A stretch of 64,000 bases of DNA from Streptomyces sp. AM 2-1-1 (GCF_029167645.1 NZ_CP119147.1:3782001-3846000), one strand, 5' to 3'. Counted from the stretch's first letter, positions 1-7,447 are shown. Program-made: numbers and translations. Notes: generated by a model not told the origin, from the sequence alone.

Positions 1-53
1 ACTACGGCTGCCAGCAGAGCGTCCTGGACCTGCTCAACGCGGCCGGGCAGTAG
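1..53 (+). CDS. C-terminal end of an unidentified protein (partial)
   Basis: Only the last 16 residues (ending SVLDLLNAAGQ) and a TAG stop are inside the window. The tail is too short to assign a family. A strong hairpin follows directly, so this is the last gene of its transcript. Confidence 0.5.
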   Translation, partial: YGCQQSVLDLLNAAGQ

Positions 54-60
54 CCGGCGG

Positions 61-100
61 CGGGGGCGGTACGGGTCGCGCGGCACCCGTACCGCCCCCG
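61..100 (+). terminator. Rho-independent-type hairpin after the partial gene
   Basis: A perfect 16-bp inverted repeat (61-76 with 85-100) with an 8-nt loop starts 8 nt after the stop codon. There is no U-tract, as is common in Streptomyces terminators. Confidence 0.75.
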
Positions 101-260
101 TGCGCGAGGGCGGAGGCCAGGGGGTGGGCGGCTGGGGCCCAGCCGTCGAGTCGAGACGCCGTGCGTGTGACCCGGTCGTGATGGGGGAAATCTCGTGCAT
201 GTGGCCCGGGTCACACCCGCCAAGCCGGTGAGTTCCGGTGGCGCTCCGGGTCAACCAGGT

Positions 261-473
261 ATGACGAACCCCGTGAAAGGCCCCGCGAGTTACTTCCCCT
301 CCATCGAGAAGACGTACGGACGCCCCGTGGTGGAGTGGAAGGAACTGATCCGCTCCTCGCCCCTGACGAAGCACGGGGAGCTGGTCGGCTGGCTCAAGAC
401 CACCCACGGCCTGGGACACGGCCACGCCAACGCCCTGGTCGCCCACACCCTCGCGGAGAAAGCGGGCAGGTGA
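261..473 (+). CDS. Small DUF4287-like protein
   Basis: This 70-residue protein has the composition and pattern of the DUF4287 family: an N-terminal SYFPSIEKTYGRPVVEWKELI segment and a GLGHGHANALV segment. The family's function is not established. I chose the ATG at 261 over the in-frame ATG at 195 because the family similarity begins directly after it and the upstream codons look unstructured. The gene stands alone between the hairpin at 61-100 and an integrase remnant, close to the left edge of the tRNA-Ser insertion. It could be ordinary chromosomal cargo or part of an older mobile element. Confidence 0.7.
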   Translation: MTNPVKGPASYFPSIEKTYGRPVVEWKELIRSSPLTKHGELVGWLKTTHGLGHGHANALVAHTLAEKAGR

Positions 474-579
474 CCCCGGGTGGGGTGGTGCGATCGCCGG
501 ACCTCGCGGGCACACCTTCGGCGCGAGTCCCCGTGCCTCACCGGCGCTCCCGGCGAGGATCCGATCGCGGAGAAGTGGT

Positions 580-740
580 GGCGGCGACAGATCTTGGGCT
601 GGCTGTCCACGACGATGGCGGCCCGGTACCAGCACGTGACGGGCGGGATCCCCGCCGACGTCGCTCAGTGGGTCGGGCTCACCCGAAAGTGGCCCACGAG
701 GCCGACGGCAGCGGCGCGAAGAGGTCCGAAGAGTCTCGTT
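580..740 (+). pseudogene. 3' remnant of a tyrosine site-specific integrase
   Basis: One plus-strand frame across about 590-690 reads ILGWLSTTMAARYQHVT followed by GGIPADVAQWVGL. This matches the C-terminal catalytic block of actinobacterial phage/AICE tyrosine recombinases, in which the Tyr of ARYQHVT (codon at 627-629) is the nucleophile. Nothing resembling the rest of the roughly 400-residue enzyme is present upstream, where the DUF4287-like gene sits. The frame stays open to 935, straight through the neighbouring att repeat. An integrase ending next to an att site is the normal arrangement, so I read this as the decayed end of an element that used the same tRNA-Ser site. It is not functional. 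Confidence 0.65.
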
Positions 741-767
741 GAGACTACGGATGAGACCGGGAACGAA

Positions 768-799
768 GAAGGGCCTCGCAGCAAGCTGCGGGGCCCTTC
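768..799 (+). terminator. Hairpin between integrase remnant and left att repeat
   Basis: A 14-bp stem (768-781 with 786-799; one G-T pair) with a CAAG loop directly abuts and partly enters the left copy of the tRNA-Ser repeat. A closely related, even stronger hairpin lies at the same place beside the right copy (7301-7340). Confidence 0.65.
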
Positions 800-878
800 G
801 ACGTATTGCCTGGTGAGAGCAATGGCGGAGGATACGAGATTCGAACTCGTGAGGGGTTGCCCCCAACACGCTTTTCAA
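795..878. repeat. Left att-like direct repeat (tRNA-Ser 3' fragment)
   Basis: Positions 795-878 match 7332-7415 in direct orientation over 84 bp with two mismatches (at 811 and 875); the run 812-874 is identical. Bases 826-878 correspond to the tRNA-Ser(GGA) 3' half, from the discriminator base to the anticodon loop. The match stops after 878. This is the signature of site-specific integration into the 3' part of a tRNA gene, here on the minus strand, so the displaced 3' end lies at lower coordinates. Confidence 0.85.
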
Positions 879-1020
879 ATGTTCGTGTGGGGGTCCGGTG
901 GGGGGCGTAGGTGTCCTGACCTGGTGCGGAGCTGAGGGTGGCGGCACCTTCGAACGACGTCGGACGGGGGTGAACGAGACCAGAACTGAGACCATCCGAG
1001 CGAGGGCCCCGTCGGTACGG

Positions 1021-2379
1021 TCACTCCTCCTGGAGACGGATTGCAAGCACGGTCCCGTCGGCACGGATGGACACCGCGCTCCACTCTTTCGCTGTGCTGC
1101 GGCCCGGCCACTGGTCTCGGCGTTCGTGTACTTCGCGTCGATACTCGTTGACGCGCCCGTGGTGGAGGTGCGTGTACAGGCTCTTCTCGAGTCCGGAGAA
1201 AGCCTCCACGCGGGTGCCGTTGAGGCGGTAGATGTGGTCGGTGCCGACGAAGTCGATGTCGTGGATGCGGTGCTCCGCATCTCGCAGTCTGTCGCTGTTG
1301 GCGTGGACGTCGTGCTGGAAGTGGCGCCGCCCTTGCTCCTTGGTCAGGTACTGGGCGGTGGGTTTGCCACCTCCGGTGAAGGCGGTCAGCGTGGCCGCTT
1401 CTGTCCGTGCCAGCACGGTGCTGAACCAGTTGAACGACTCAGGCAGTACCTGGAACCCGGGGATGGTCGTCCGTTCTCGTTCCGCGTTCCGTACGACGTC
1501 GGCCACGCGGTTCTCCTGGCCCAGGGTGAGGTCCAGGTCGACTTCTGAGGTCTCTCCGGACGGGCGGAGGACGGTCGTGCCCGGCGCCTCCAGGATGTGC
1601 AAGGCGAGACTCTCCTTCTTGGGGATCTCCGTTCCGATGAGCAGGTACGGCACGGTGGTGTAGGGACCAATGTGAACGGACTCCACGTGGGCACCGGCCG
1701 TGCTGAGTTGCTTGTGCACCTGCTGAACGCTGCTGTGGGTGCCCTTCGAGGAGACGAGGAGGACCTTGGACGGCTGCCCCGGTTGCCAGGCTTCGACGAA
1801 GAAGTGGGGCCGTCGTTGCAGTGGTTCCGGGCGGGCGCCCGTTCCGGAGGTACTGCGGAGGGCCCAGCCGGCCTTCAGAGCGACGTCCGCGGGAATCACG
1901 GAGACCGAGTGGTCGGGGTACCGCGACCTGATCAATTCCTCGGCCAGCAGCGAGGCGAAGCCGGTGCCGATCTCCCCGGACTGCGTGGCCTTGTAGAAGC
2001 GCAAGAGATCGCGTCCTTCAGAGGACAGCTGCAGGTAGTCGCCTTGGTTGCCCTCCAGGGCCTGGATATAGCGCAGACTTCCCCAGTGCTCGGCCAATCC
2101 TCGTCCTGCGCCCTGCCGGGCCGAAGCGGCCCCGAGGCCGATGGCGTGAATGACCTGCCAGGGCGTGAGGGTCAGCGAACGTGGCGCGTTTCGGACAGCC
2201 CTGTAGTCGCTGCGCCGGCGAAGCGGTCCCTGCCCGTTGTCTATCCGCTTCTCGTCCTCGTCCTCCGCGGCCCCGGCGACGTGGGCGGCCAGCTCGGTGG
2301 ACGAGCGAACCTGAACGTGTGAAGTCTTGCTCAGCTCGTGGAGGATCTCGCTGACAGCCTTGGATTCGTCCTTGTTCAC
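1021..2379 (-). CDS. Orphan protein of the tRNA-Ser island
   Basis: I do not recognise this 452-residue protein. It appears soluble, with no signal peptide or obvious membrane segment. The N-terminal 60 residues are charged and probably helical (SEILHELSKTSHVQVRSSTEL). A central segment (HFFVEAWQPGQPSKVLLVSSKGTHSS) alternates strands with a Lys-Gly step reminiscent of restriction-like nuclease cores, but I cannot name a catalytic set, so no activity is assigned. The GTG at 2379 has a GGAAGG ribosome site 6 nt upstream; the in-frame ATG at 2409 has none. It is divergent from the six-gene operon starting near 2500, with only about 120 bp between them, so the two are probably co-regulated or functionally linked. 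Confidence 0.75.
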   Translation of the reverse strand: MNKDESKAVSEILHELSKTSHVQVRSSTELAAHVAGAAEDEDEKRIDNGQGPLRRRSDYRAVRNAPRSLTLTPWQVIHAIGLGAASARQGAGRGLAEHWGSLRYIQALEGNQGDYLQLSSEGRDLLRFYKATQSGEIGTGFASLLAEELIRSRYPDHSVSVIPADVALKAGWALRSTSGTGARPEPLQRRPHFFVEAWQPGQPSKVLLVSSKGTHSSVQQVHKQLSTAGAHVESVHIGPYTTVPYLLIGTEIPKKESLALHILEAPGTTVLRPSGETSEVDLDLTLGQENRVADVVRNAERERTTIPGFQVLPESFNWFSTVLARTEAATLTAFTGGGKPTAQYLTKEQGRRHFQHDVHANSDRLRDAEHRIHDIDFVGTDHIYRLNGTRVEAFSGLEKSLYTHLHHGRVNEYRREVHERRDQWPGRSTAKEWSAVSIRADGTVLAIRLQEE

Positions 2380-2499
2380 CGTTGACCTTCCGTCGACGCC
2401 GACTGGCATGAGCCGAAGGACGGTAGGCCGCGGCAGGGGAGCGCACTCAAGTGCGCACGAGGGGCGCAGGTTGGGAACCTGGAGATGGGCGGGACGATG

Positions 2500-2808
2500 A
2501 TCCCCGTCCGCATTCTGACCCTCGACGACGTCACAGTGCTACGACCGACCGACCACTCCGCGGTGTCGTCAGCGGATACCCGGTGGCAGGGCACCCTCCA
2601 TCTGCCCCACGGGCTCCGCCCACGACCTGTTCCGGCAGACCTGCGAGAGACGGCAGTGAGCGAGGGGCGGTCCCTGGAGGCCCTGGACGAGGCGGAACTG
2701 CGCTACGTCCTCACTTTCCTGGCCGAATCGACGACGACCACCATTCGGCAGGCCCGCGTCGAGGCCATCGTCTCCGCTCTCCCCATGGTTGCGAGGAGCC
2801 CCCGATGA
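2500..2808 (+). CDS. Orphan small protein, first gene of the island operon
   Basis: About 102 residues of unknown family. The N-terminal half looks like short beta strands and the C-terminal half like two helices (LEALDEAELRYVLTFLAE and TIRQARVEAIVSAL). The start is uncertain: ATG at 2500 follows a GGGCGGG stretch, while ATG at 2485 sits directly on a GGAG motif with no spacing. The TGA overlaps the ATG of the next gene in an ATGA junction (2805-2808), so the two are translationally coupled. It could be a small adaptor or a substrate-binding partner of the enzymes that follow, but nothing in the sequence proves this. Confidence 0.65.
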   Translation: MPVRILTLDDVTVLRPTDHSAVSSADTRWQGTLHLPHGLRPRPVPADLRETAVSEGRSLEALDEAELRYVLTFLAESTTTTIRQARVEAIVSALPMVARSPR

Positions 2809-3469
2809 CAGAAGCTCCCCCCTTCCTGGTCACCGTCGACGTCGGTGGAACGCTCGGCTCTGCCGACGGGCCCGGCTTGGCCATGCGGCTGGCCGAAGCA
2901 TCCCCGCTACCCGCAGGGCGTGCCCGCGAGGTCATGCGGACCAGCCTCCACACCCACCCGGCACTCACCGATCCCGTGGTCGCCGACGTCTGCGAAGCCT
3001 TGCGCATACCCGTGCACGCCTTCCCCCGTGACCTTCCGCCCGCCCCGTTCCGTCTCTTCCCCGGCACGATGCGGGCCCTGCGCCAGATGAGCGCAGTAGC
3101 CACCGTGGCCACCCTGTCCAACGTCACGTGCATCGACGCCGATACCGAGGGACTGCGCGACCTCCTCTCGCCCTGGGTGACCGACTTCTTCCCCTCCTGC
3201 CGCATCGGCTATACGAAACCCGACCCGCATGCCTTCCAGGCAGTCATCGAGCATTTCGGTGCGCAGCGCGATCAGGCCATCCATGTCGGTGACGACTGGG
3301 CCTGCGACATCGAGGGAGCTGTCGCGTCAGGAATCCGTCCCGTATGGATATCCCGTGGACGCCAAGCCCCGACGAAAACATGGTCGTTGAACATGGCGTG
3401 CTGGTCGCCATCGACCTTCCGGCAGCCGCCGAACACATCACCCACCTCGCAGCAGGGACGCCCCAATGA
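2805..3469 (+). CDS. HAD-superfamily hydrolase-like protein with a frameshift near its end
   Basis: HAD-like protein. Motif I is VDVGGT with nucleophile Asp12, but the usual second Asp two residues later is Gly14. Motif II is LSN, motif III is the Lys of YTKPDP, and motif IV is GDDWACD. Loss of the motif-I acid/base Asp argues against a standard phosphatase. The reading frame drifts at a CCCC run (3367-3370). One more C would give a natural tail, DENMVVEHGVLVAI up to LAAGTPQ, ending in TGA at 3467-3469 and overlapping the ATG of the methyltransferase. As given, the frame runs to 3569 through the next gene with an unnatural Pro/Arg-rich tail. It is either a real one-base deletion, a sequencing error or, less likely, a programmed shift. 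Confidence 0.8.
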
Positions 3470-4272
3470 GCCTCTTCACCGGAACCACTGCCTACTACCG
3501 ACAGTTCCGCCCCGGCATCCCCGACGCCGTAGCGTCGATCCTGGACCAGGCGGCTCCCGCACGACCTGACGGCGGTCGCCGGCTTCTGGATGTCGGCACG
3601 GGGACGGGGCTGGTGGCCGAAGCCCTGCTCGAACGCTTCGACGACATCATCGGCATTGACAACGACGCCGACATGCTCGCCGCCGCCGAGACGGCCCTGC
3701 GCCCGAAACTGCCCGCAGGCTCCCACCTCGCACTTGTGGAGAGCACTGCGGAGGACTTTGTCCCGCCCACTGGTTGGCAAGCCGAACTGGTCACGATCTG
3801 CCGGGCTTTCCACTGGCTCGACCAGGCCACGGTCCTGAACCTCCTGGACAGGCAGGTGGCCCCGGACGGCGCGGTCGCGATCTTCGGGGACAACAGCTTC
3901 TGGGCGGCGGGCAGCGACTGGAAGGAGGCGACCCGAGACGTCGTCAAGAGCTTCCTCGGCGAACAGCGGCGCGCGGGATCCGGGACCTTCCAGCACCACA
4001 ACCGCCCCTACAGCGAGATCATGGAGGAATCGCCGTTCAACGCGGTCGAGGAATTCCGTGTCCCGGTCGAGCGCACCTGGAGTGCTGACAGCATCCTCGG
4101 CTACCTCTACTCCACCTCCTTCGCCGCCCCGCACCTCTTCGGCGGCCGGTTGCAGGAGTTCGAGGCCGCCCTCAGGGAACGACTGGCCGACTTCAGCGAC
4201 GACGACACCTTCCCCGAGGAGAACGAGTTCCTCATCCGTCTCGGTCGGCGTGGTCAAGATGCCGGCCGGTGA
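3466..4272 (+). CDS. Class I SAM-dependent methyltransferase
   Basis: A 268-residue protein with a Rossmann-type SAM site: motif I RRLLDVGTGTGLVAEALL near residues 38-55, an acidic residue after the second strand (IGIDNDADML), and a motif IV-like segment ELVTICRAFHWLD. The AFHW segment is typical of the small-molecule methyltransferases related to Methyltransf_11/25. The substrate is unknown. Its ATG overlaps the corrected end of the HAD gene (ATGA), and its end overlaps the next start by 14 nt, so it is translated as part of the operon. The C-terminal 100 residues (about 170-268) form a variable helical cap, probably shaping the substrate pocket. Confidence 0.85.
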   Translation: MSLFTGTTAYYRQFRPGIPDAVASILDQAAPARPDGGRRLLDVGTGTGLVAEALLERFDDIIGIDNDADMLAAAETALRPKLPAGSHLALVESTAEDFVPPTGWQAELVTICRAFHWLDQATVLNLLDRQVAPDGAVAIFGDNSFWAAGSDWKEATRDVVKSFLGEQRRAGSGTFQHHNRPYSEIMEESPFNAVEEFRVPVERTWSADSILGYLYSTSFAAPHLFGGRLQEFEAALRERLADFSDDDTFPEENEFLIRLGRRGQDAGR

Positions 4273-5053
4273 GCAGCGGCGGAGCTTTGGAAAGCTCACT
4301 GGTCCGCAAGTCACGGCGGACGTGGGCGATCGGTCGGTCATCTGCCTGCCGGTCGGTTCGCTGGAACAGCACGGCCCCCATCTGCCCCTCAACACCGACA
4401 CCGTCATCGCCGAGCGATTCGCCGCGCGCCTGGCCGCACACGTCGCGGACCGGCACGACCTGTGGGTCGTGCCGCCCGTGCCGTACGGACTGTCCCCTGA
4501 GCACACCTGGTCACCCGGCACGATCACGCTGACTATCCCGCTCTACGCCGGTCTGATTGAAGCCCTCGTGGGGGAGTACCTCCGCGCGACACCTGCACGG
4601 GCCGTGCTGATCATCAACGGCCATGGCGGAAACAAGGGCGTCCTGGAAGCCCTCGTCCACCAGTTGCGGCGTACGCACGACGCGCCGATCTGCGTTGCCA
4701 ACCCCGCTTCTCTGGGCGTCGCTCACCGCGAGGACGACGCTGCCTTTCCCGAAGTCCACGCAGGCAACCGGGAGACGGCTCTCATGCTGGCCCTCGCCCC
4801 TGACCACGTACGGCTGGACCGACTGCCCGACGAGCCCACTACAGACCTCGGCCGGCGCGAGGAGATCCAGAGCATTGTGCTCGGCCGGGGCACGACCTGG
4901 CCCTGGTCCTCGGACGATCCCGCGATCTCGGCACACGGCGTCATCGGGGGCGATCCCCGGCGAGCCACCGTTGAGCACGGCCAAGCGCTCGTCGCTGCCG
5001 CCCTCGATGCCGGCACGGACATCCTCGACCGCCTCACCCCGCGGATCGACTGA
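4259..5053 (+). CDS. Creatininase-family metal-dependent amidohydrolase
   Basis: A 264-residue member of the creatininase/MftE/ArfB family of metal-dependent hydrolases acting on C-N bonds. Visible family motifs are GSLEQHGPHLPLNTD (residues about 33-47, metal-binding Glu36, His38 and Asp47), NGHGGN, and HAGNRETALM with its metal-binding Glu. Family members open creatinine, deformylate pyrimidine intermediates or trim peptides; which applies here cannot be read from sequence. The ATG at 4259 is the first start that keeps the family N terminus and overlaps the methyltransferase end by 14 nt. Sixteen bases separate it from the dioxygenase gene. Confidence 0.88.
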   Translation: MPAGEQRRSFGKLTGPQVTADVGDRSVICLPVGSLEQHGPHLPLNTDTVIAERFAARLAAHVADRHDLWVVPPVPYGLSPEHTWSPGTITLTIPLYAGLIEALVGEYLRATPARAVLIINGHGGNKGVLEALVHQLRRTHDAPICVANPASLGVAHREDDAAFPEVHAGNRETALMLALAPDHVRLDRLPDEPTTDLGRREEIQSIVLGRGTTWPWSSDDPAISAHGVIGGDPRRATVEHGQALVAAALDAGTDILDRLTPRID

Positions 5054-5069
5054 CGTACGGAGGAATCCC

Positions 5070-5837
5070 ATGAGTCTCACGACCGAGGACAAAGCCACCT
5101 TCAAACGGGACGGCGTCCTGATACGGCGCGGCCTGGCCACCCCTGACCACGTCCGGCAAGCCATTTCCGTCATCGCGAAGTCGTACCGCGAAGGGATGGC
5201 ACCCGAGGACATACCTGCCTACTCCCGGCGCACCTTCACTCCGGAGCTGGGTGACAGCGCCGAACTCCTCAGCCTGTACACGCAGACCGGTGCGGCTGGC
5301 CTCGCCGCTGATCTGCTCGGTGCGACGGCTCCGATCCTCACCGCGCAGGTCCAGATCCGCGTGCCCGAAGCCGAGTTCCCCGGCGTCCAGCAGGTGAAGG
5401 CCATGCACGTCGACGGCGTCTCCTGCCCCCACCTGGATCCGCAGGAGCTCCGCACGTTCTCCCTGCTCGTCGGCGTCGTCCTCTCCGACATCAACGAACC
5501 GCGCTGTGGTGCCCTGCACTACCTGCCCGGCGGCCACATCACCATGGCCCGTTGGTTCTCCGAAGAGTGGTCGCTCGGCGTGACCGACCAGGTTCCGCCA
5601 GAGATCGACAGCGAGGACGGCACCGCGTTCCTCGGCCGGCCAGGGGACGTCCTGCTCATGCACCATCTCGTCCCCCACACCGTCGGCCAGAACCTGAAGC
5701 CGTTTCCCAGGGTGATGGCCTATTTCAGGGTCAGTCACCCCGACCACGCGGGCCGTCGGCTCGAAGCCCTCCGCGACCCCTGGCTTGACTACCCGCCCCT
5801 GGCAGATCTCCCCTTCGCTCCCGACGTCAAGGAGTAG
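5070..5837 (+). CDS. Phytanoyl-CoA dioxygenase (PhyH)-family Fe(II)/2-oxoglutarate oxygenase
   Basis: A 255-residue double-stranded beta-helix oxygenase. The Fe(II) site is visible as the HxD motif in AMHVDGVSCPH (His113, Asp115) and a distal His in LLMHHLVPHTVGQN (residues 198-203), with an Arg (214 or 220) for the 2-oxoglutarate carboxylate. PhyH enzymes hydroxylate or halogenate small molecules, and are frequent tailoring enzymes in natural-product pathways. The ATG at 5070 has a GGAGG ribosome site 5-6 nt upstream. It is the fifth gene of the operon, 16 nt after the creatininase gene and 4 nt before the YrdC-like gene. The substrate is unknown. Confidence 0.88.
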   Translation: MSLTTEDKATFKRDGVLIRRGLATPDHVRQAISVIAKSYREGMAPEDIPAYSRRTFTPELGDSAELLSLYTQTGAAGLAADLLGATAPILTAQVQIRVPEAEFPGVQQVKAMHVDGVSCPHLDPQELRTFSLLVGVVLSDINEPRCGALHYLPGGHITMARWFSEEWSLGVTDQVPPEIDSEDGTAFLGRPGDVLLMHHLVPHTVGQNLKPFPRVMAYFRVSHPDHAGRRLEALRDPWLDYPPLADLPFAPDVKE

Positions 5838-5841
5838 AAAC

Positions 5842-6492
5842 ATGCGCATCATCCGACCCGAGGCACTCGACAGTGCGGCCCGCGCCGTCGAGGCCGGCGA
5901 GCTGGTCATCGTTCCCACCGCCCGCTGGTACATGATCTGCGCCGACGCGAGCAATGCCGACGCGTCGGGCAGCATCTTCAAGGGCAAGAAGCGCCCCAGT
6001 GCCAAATCCCTCGCTTACGTCGCCCCGTCCCTGGCGGTCTGCGACCAGCACTTCCATCTCAGCGATGAGGCACGGCGACTCGCTGAGTCGTTCTGGCCTG
6101 GCGACCTTGCTCTGCTCCTGCCTTGGCGGAGCTCGGAGGACGCATCCCGGCATGCCTCAGTCGGCTCCCCCGCACTCACCACGGTCGCCCCCGGAGTCCT
6201 CGGCGAACTGGCCGCAAGGGCGAAGGTGCCCATCGCCGCGACGACGGCGAACATCTCAGGCGACGCCGGCCCAGACGATCTCGGGCCCGCCATCGCCCTG
6301 GATGAAGTGCACGCCTTTCTCGCTGCCTCGGGCCTCAGGGTCTCCGTACTCGTGGACGGCGGGGTCTGCCCGGCTGCAAACCACATGACGATCGTGGACT
6401 GCTTCACTCCCGAGACGAAGCTCGTGCGTACTGGTCTCGTCCACCAACGGGCCGTTGCCGCTGCCCTTGGGCGGGAGATCAGGGCGTCGTGA
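5842..6492 (+). CDS. YrdC/Sua5-like protein, last gene of the island operon
   Basis: A 216-residue single-domain protein of the Sua5/YciO/YrdC family. The RNA/nucleotide-binding cleft signature is visible as IVPTARWY near residue 25 and FKGKKRPSAKSLAYV near 50-64, and the C-terminal half has IAATTANISGDAGPDDL. Housekeeping Sua5 makes threonylcarbamoyl-AMP for tRNA t6A. A second, operon-embedded copy usually serves another carbamoylation or adenylylation step, as in antibiotic carbamoyltransferases; that is inference here. A GGAG site overlaps the upstream stop region. No housekeeping tRNA-modification partners are nearby. It is probably not the essential t6A enzyme of this strain. Confidence 0.85.
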   Translation: MRIIRPEALDSAARAVEAGELVIVPTARWYMICADASNADASGSIFKGKKRPSAKSLAYVAPSLAVCDQHFHLSDEARRLAESFWPGDLALLLPWRSSEDASRHASVGSPALTTVAPGVLGELAARAKVPIAATTANISGDAGPDDLGPAIALDEVHAFLAASGLRVSVLVDGGVCPAANHMTIVDCFTPETKLVRTGLVHQRAVAAALGREIRAS

Positions 6493-6734
6493 CGCACTTA
6501 CCGCGCCGCCGTGGCCGACGTGCATCGAGCACGGCGGCATCGCTATGCCCGCTGACCGGATCGATGTGCGCGCAAGGCCCTGTTCCGGCATCCGCCAGTT
6601 GCCCCGCGCGAGGATAAGCGCATGACTAGGTGCAATTCAGACAAAAGCCCAGGTCATACCCGGTGATTCCGGGTGGTTCAGAAATGGTCCTGACAGCACG
6701 AATCGGGCCTGACGAGAAGTGAAGGAGCTGCATC

Positions 6735-7295
6735 ATGTATGACTGCGAGGGATGCGGACGGTCCCGGCAGGGACTGTTCTTCGGCTCCGGGATCGGCGAA
6801 GCGAAGTGGTGGTGCTGGGGCTGCCAGAGCACTGACCAAAAGGAACTGATCGGCTCTCTGGCTGACCGCGCCCGGGGCGTGCTCAGCCGTGATGCTGACG
6901 GCGTGCACTGGCCCTACGGCCCGAACATCTACGTCCAGATGCGCGCGGACCTGCTGGACTGGGCGGACCGGCACGACCTCAAGAGCGGCGACACGGGGTG
7001 CTCGTCTGGGCTCCACTGGCTCGACAAGGGCCGCTGCGCCAAGAGGGACTGCCACGGCAAGCCGGGGTTCTACGACCACACCACCACGTGGCTCTCCCGA
7101 ACCACCGGCAGGCCCGCTCTGGTCTTCAATCAGCCGTACGGGCAGGTGCACCCGGCCGAGGTTCGGGAGTCCGTCAATGAGTACCCGTCTCTCACGGCTG
7201 AGGTTGAGCCAGAGAGTTGGTACGGCGGGGGCACCACCGGTGTCTACATCTGGAATGACGGCAACCGCTCCGACGCTGTGCGGGCGCCACGATAA
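6735..7295 (+). CDS. Cys-rich orphan protein next to the right att repeat
   Basis: A 186-residue protein I cannot assign. The N terminus carries two CxxC pairs (CEGC at about 4-7 and CWGC at about 32-35) spaced like a zinc ribbon. The middle has HWLDKGRCAKRDCHGKPGFYDHTTTWLS, with more possible metal ligands. A GAAGGAG ribosome site lies 8 nt upstream of the ATG, supporting a real gene. It ends 6 nt before a 19-bp hairpin and about 40 bp before the tRNA-Ser repeat, the position where an integrase normally lies. It may be a mobile-element DNA-binding protein; this is inference. Confidence 0.7.
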   Translation: MYDCEGCGRSRQGLFFGSGIGEAKWWCWGCQSTDQKELIGSLADRARGVLSRDADGVHWPYGPNIYVQMRADLLDWADRHDLKSGDTGCSSGLHWLDKGRCAKRDCHGKPGFYDHTTTWLSRTTGRPALVFNQPYGQVHPAEVRESVNEYPSLTAEVEPESWYGGGTTGVYIWNDGNRSDAVRAPR

Positions 7296-7300
7296 CCGTA

Positions 7301-7340
7301 CGTCGAAGGCCCCCGCTGCAAGCAGCGGGGGCCTTCGACG
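7301..7340. terminator. Perfect 19-bp hairpin between island and tRNA-Ser
   Basis: 7301-7319 pairs perfectly with 7322-7340 around a 2-nt AA loop. It can terminate the Cys-rich gene (plus) and the tRNA-Ser transcript (minus). It overlaps the start of the right direct repeat, mirroring the hairpin at 768-799. Confidence 0.8.
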
Positions 7341-7415
7341 TATTGCCCGGTGAGAGCAATGGCGGAGGATACGAGATTCGAACTCGTGAGGGGTTGCCCC
7401 CAACACGCTTTCCAA
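7332..7415. repeat. Right att-like direct repeat inside tRNA-Ser
   Basis: Partner of 795-878 (84 bp, two mismatches). It contains the 3' half of the intact tRNA-Ser gene, so the tRNA remains functional after integration. The two repeats delimit a segment of about 6.5 kb. Confidence 0.85.
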
Positions 7416-7447
7416 GCGTGCGCCCTAGGCCACTAGGCGAATCCTCC
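7363..7447 (-). tRNA. tRNA-Ser(GGA)
   Basis: An 85-nt class II tRNA with a 7-bp acceptor stem (GGAGGAT with ATCCTCC), a long variable arm (GTTGGGGGCAACC), the T-loop GTTCGAATC and anticodon GGA in loop TTGGAAA. CCA is not encoded. It is the integration target of the island to its left. Confidence 0.95.
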
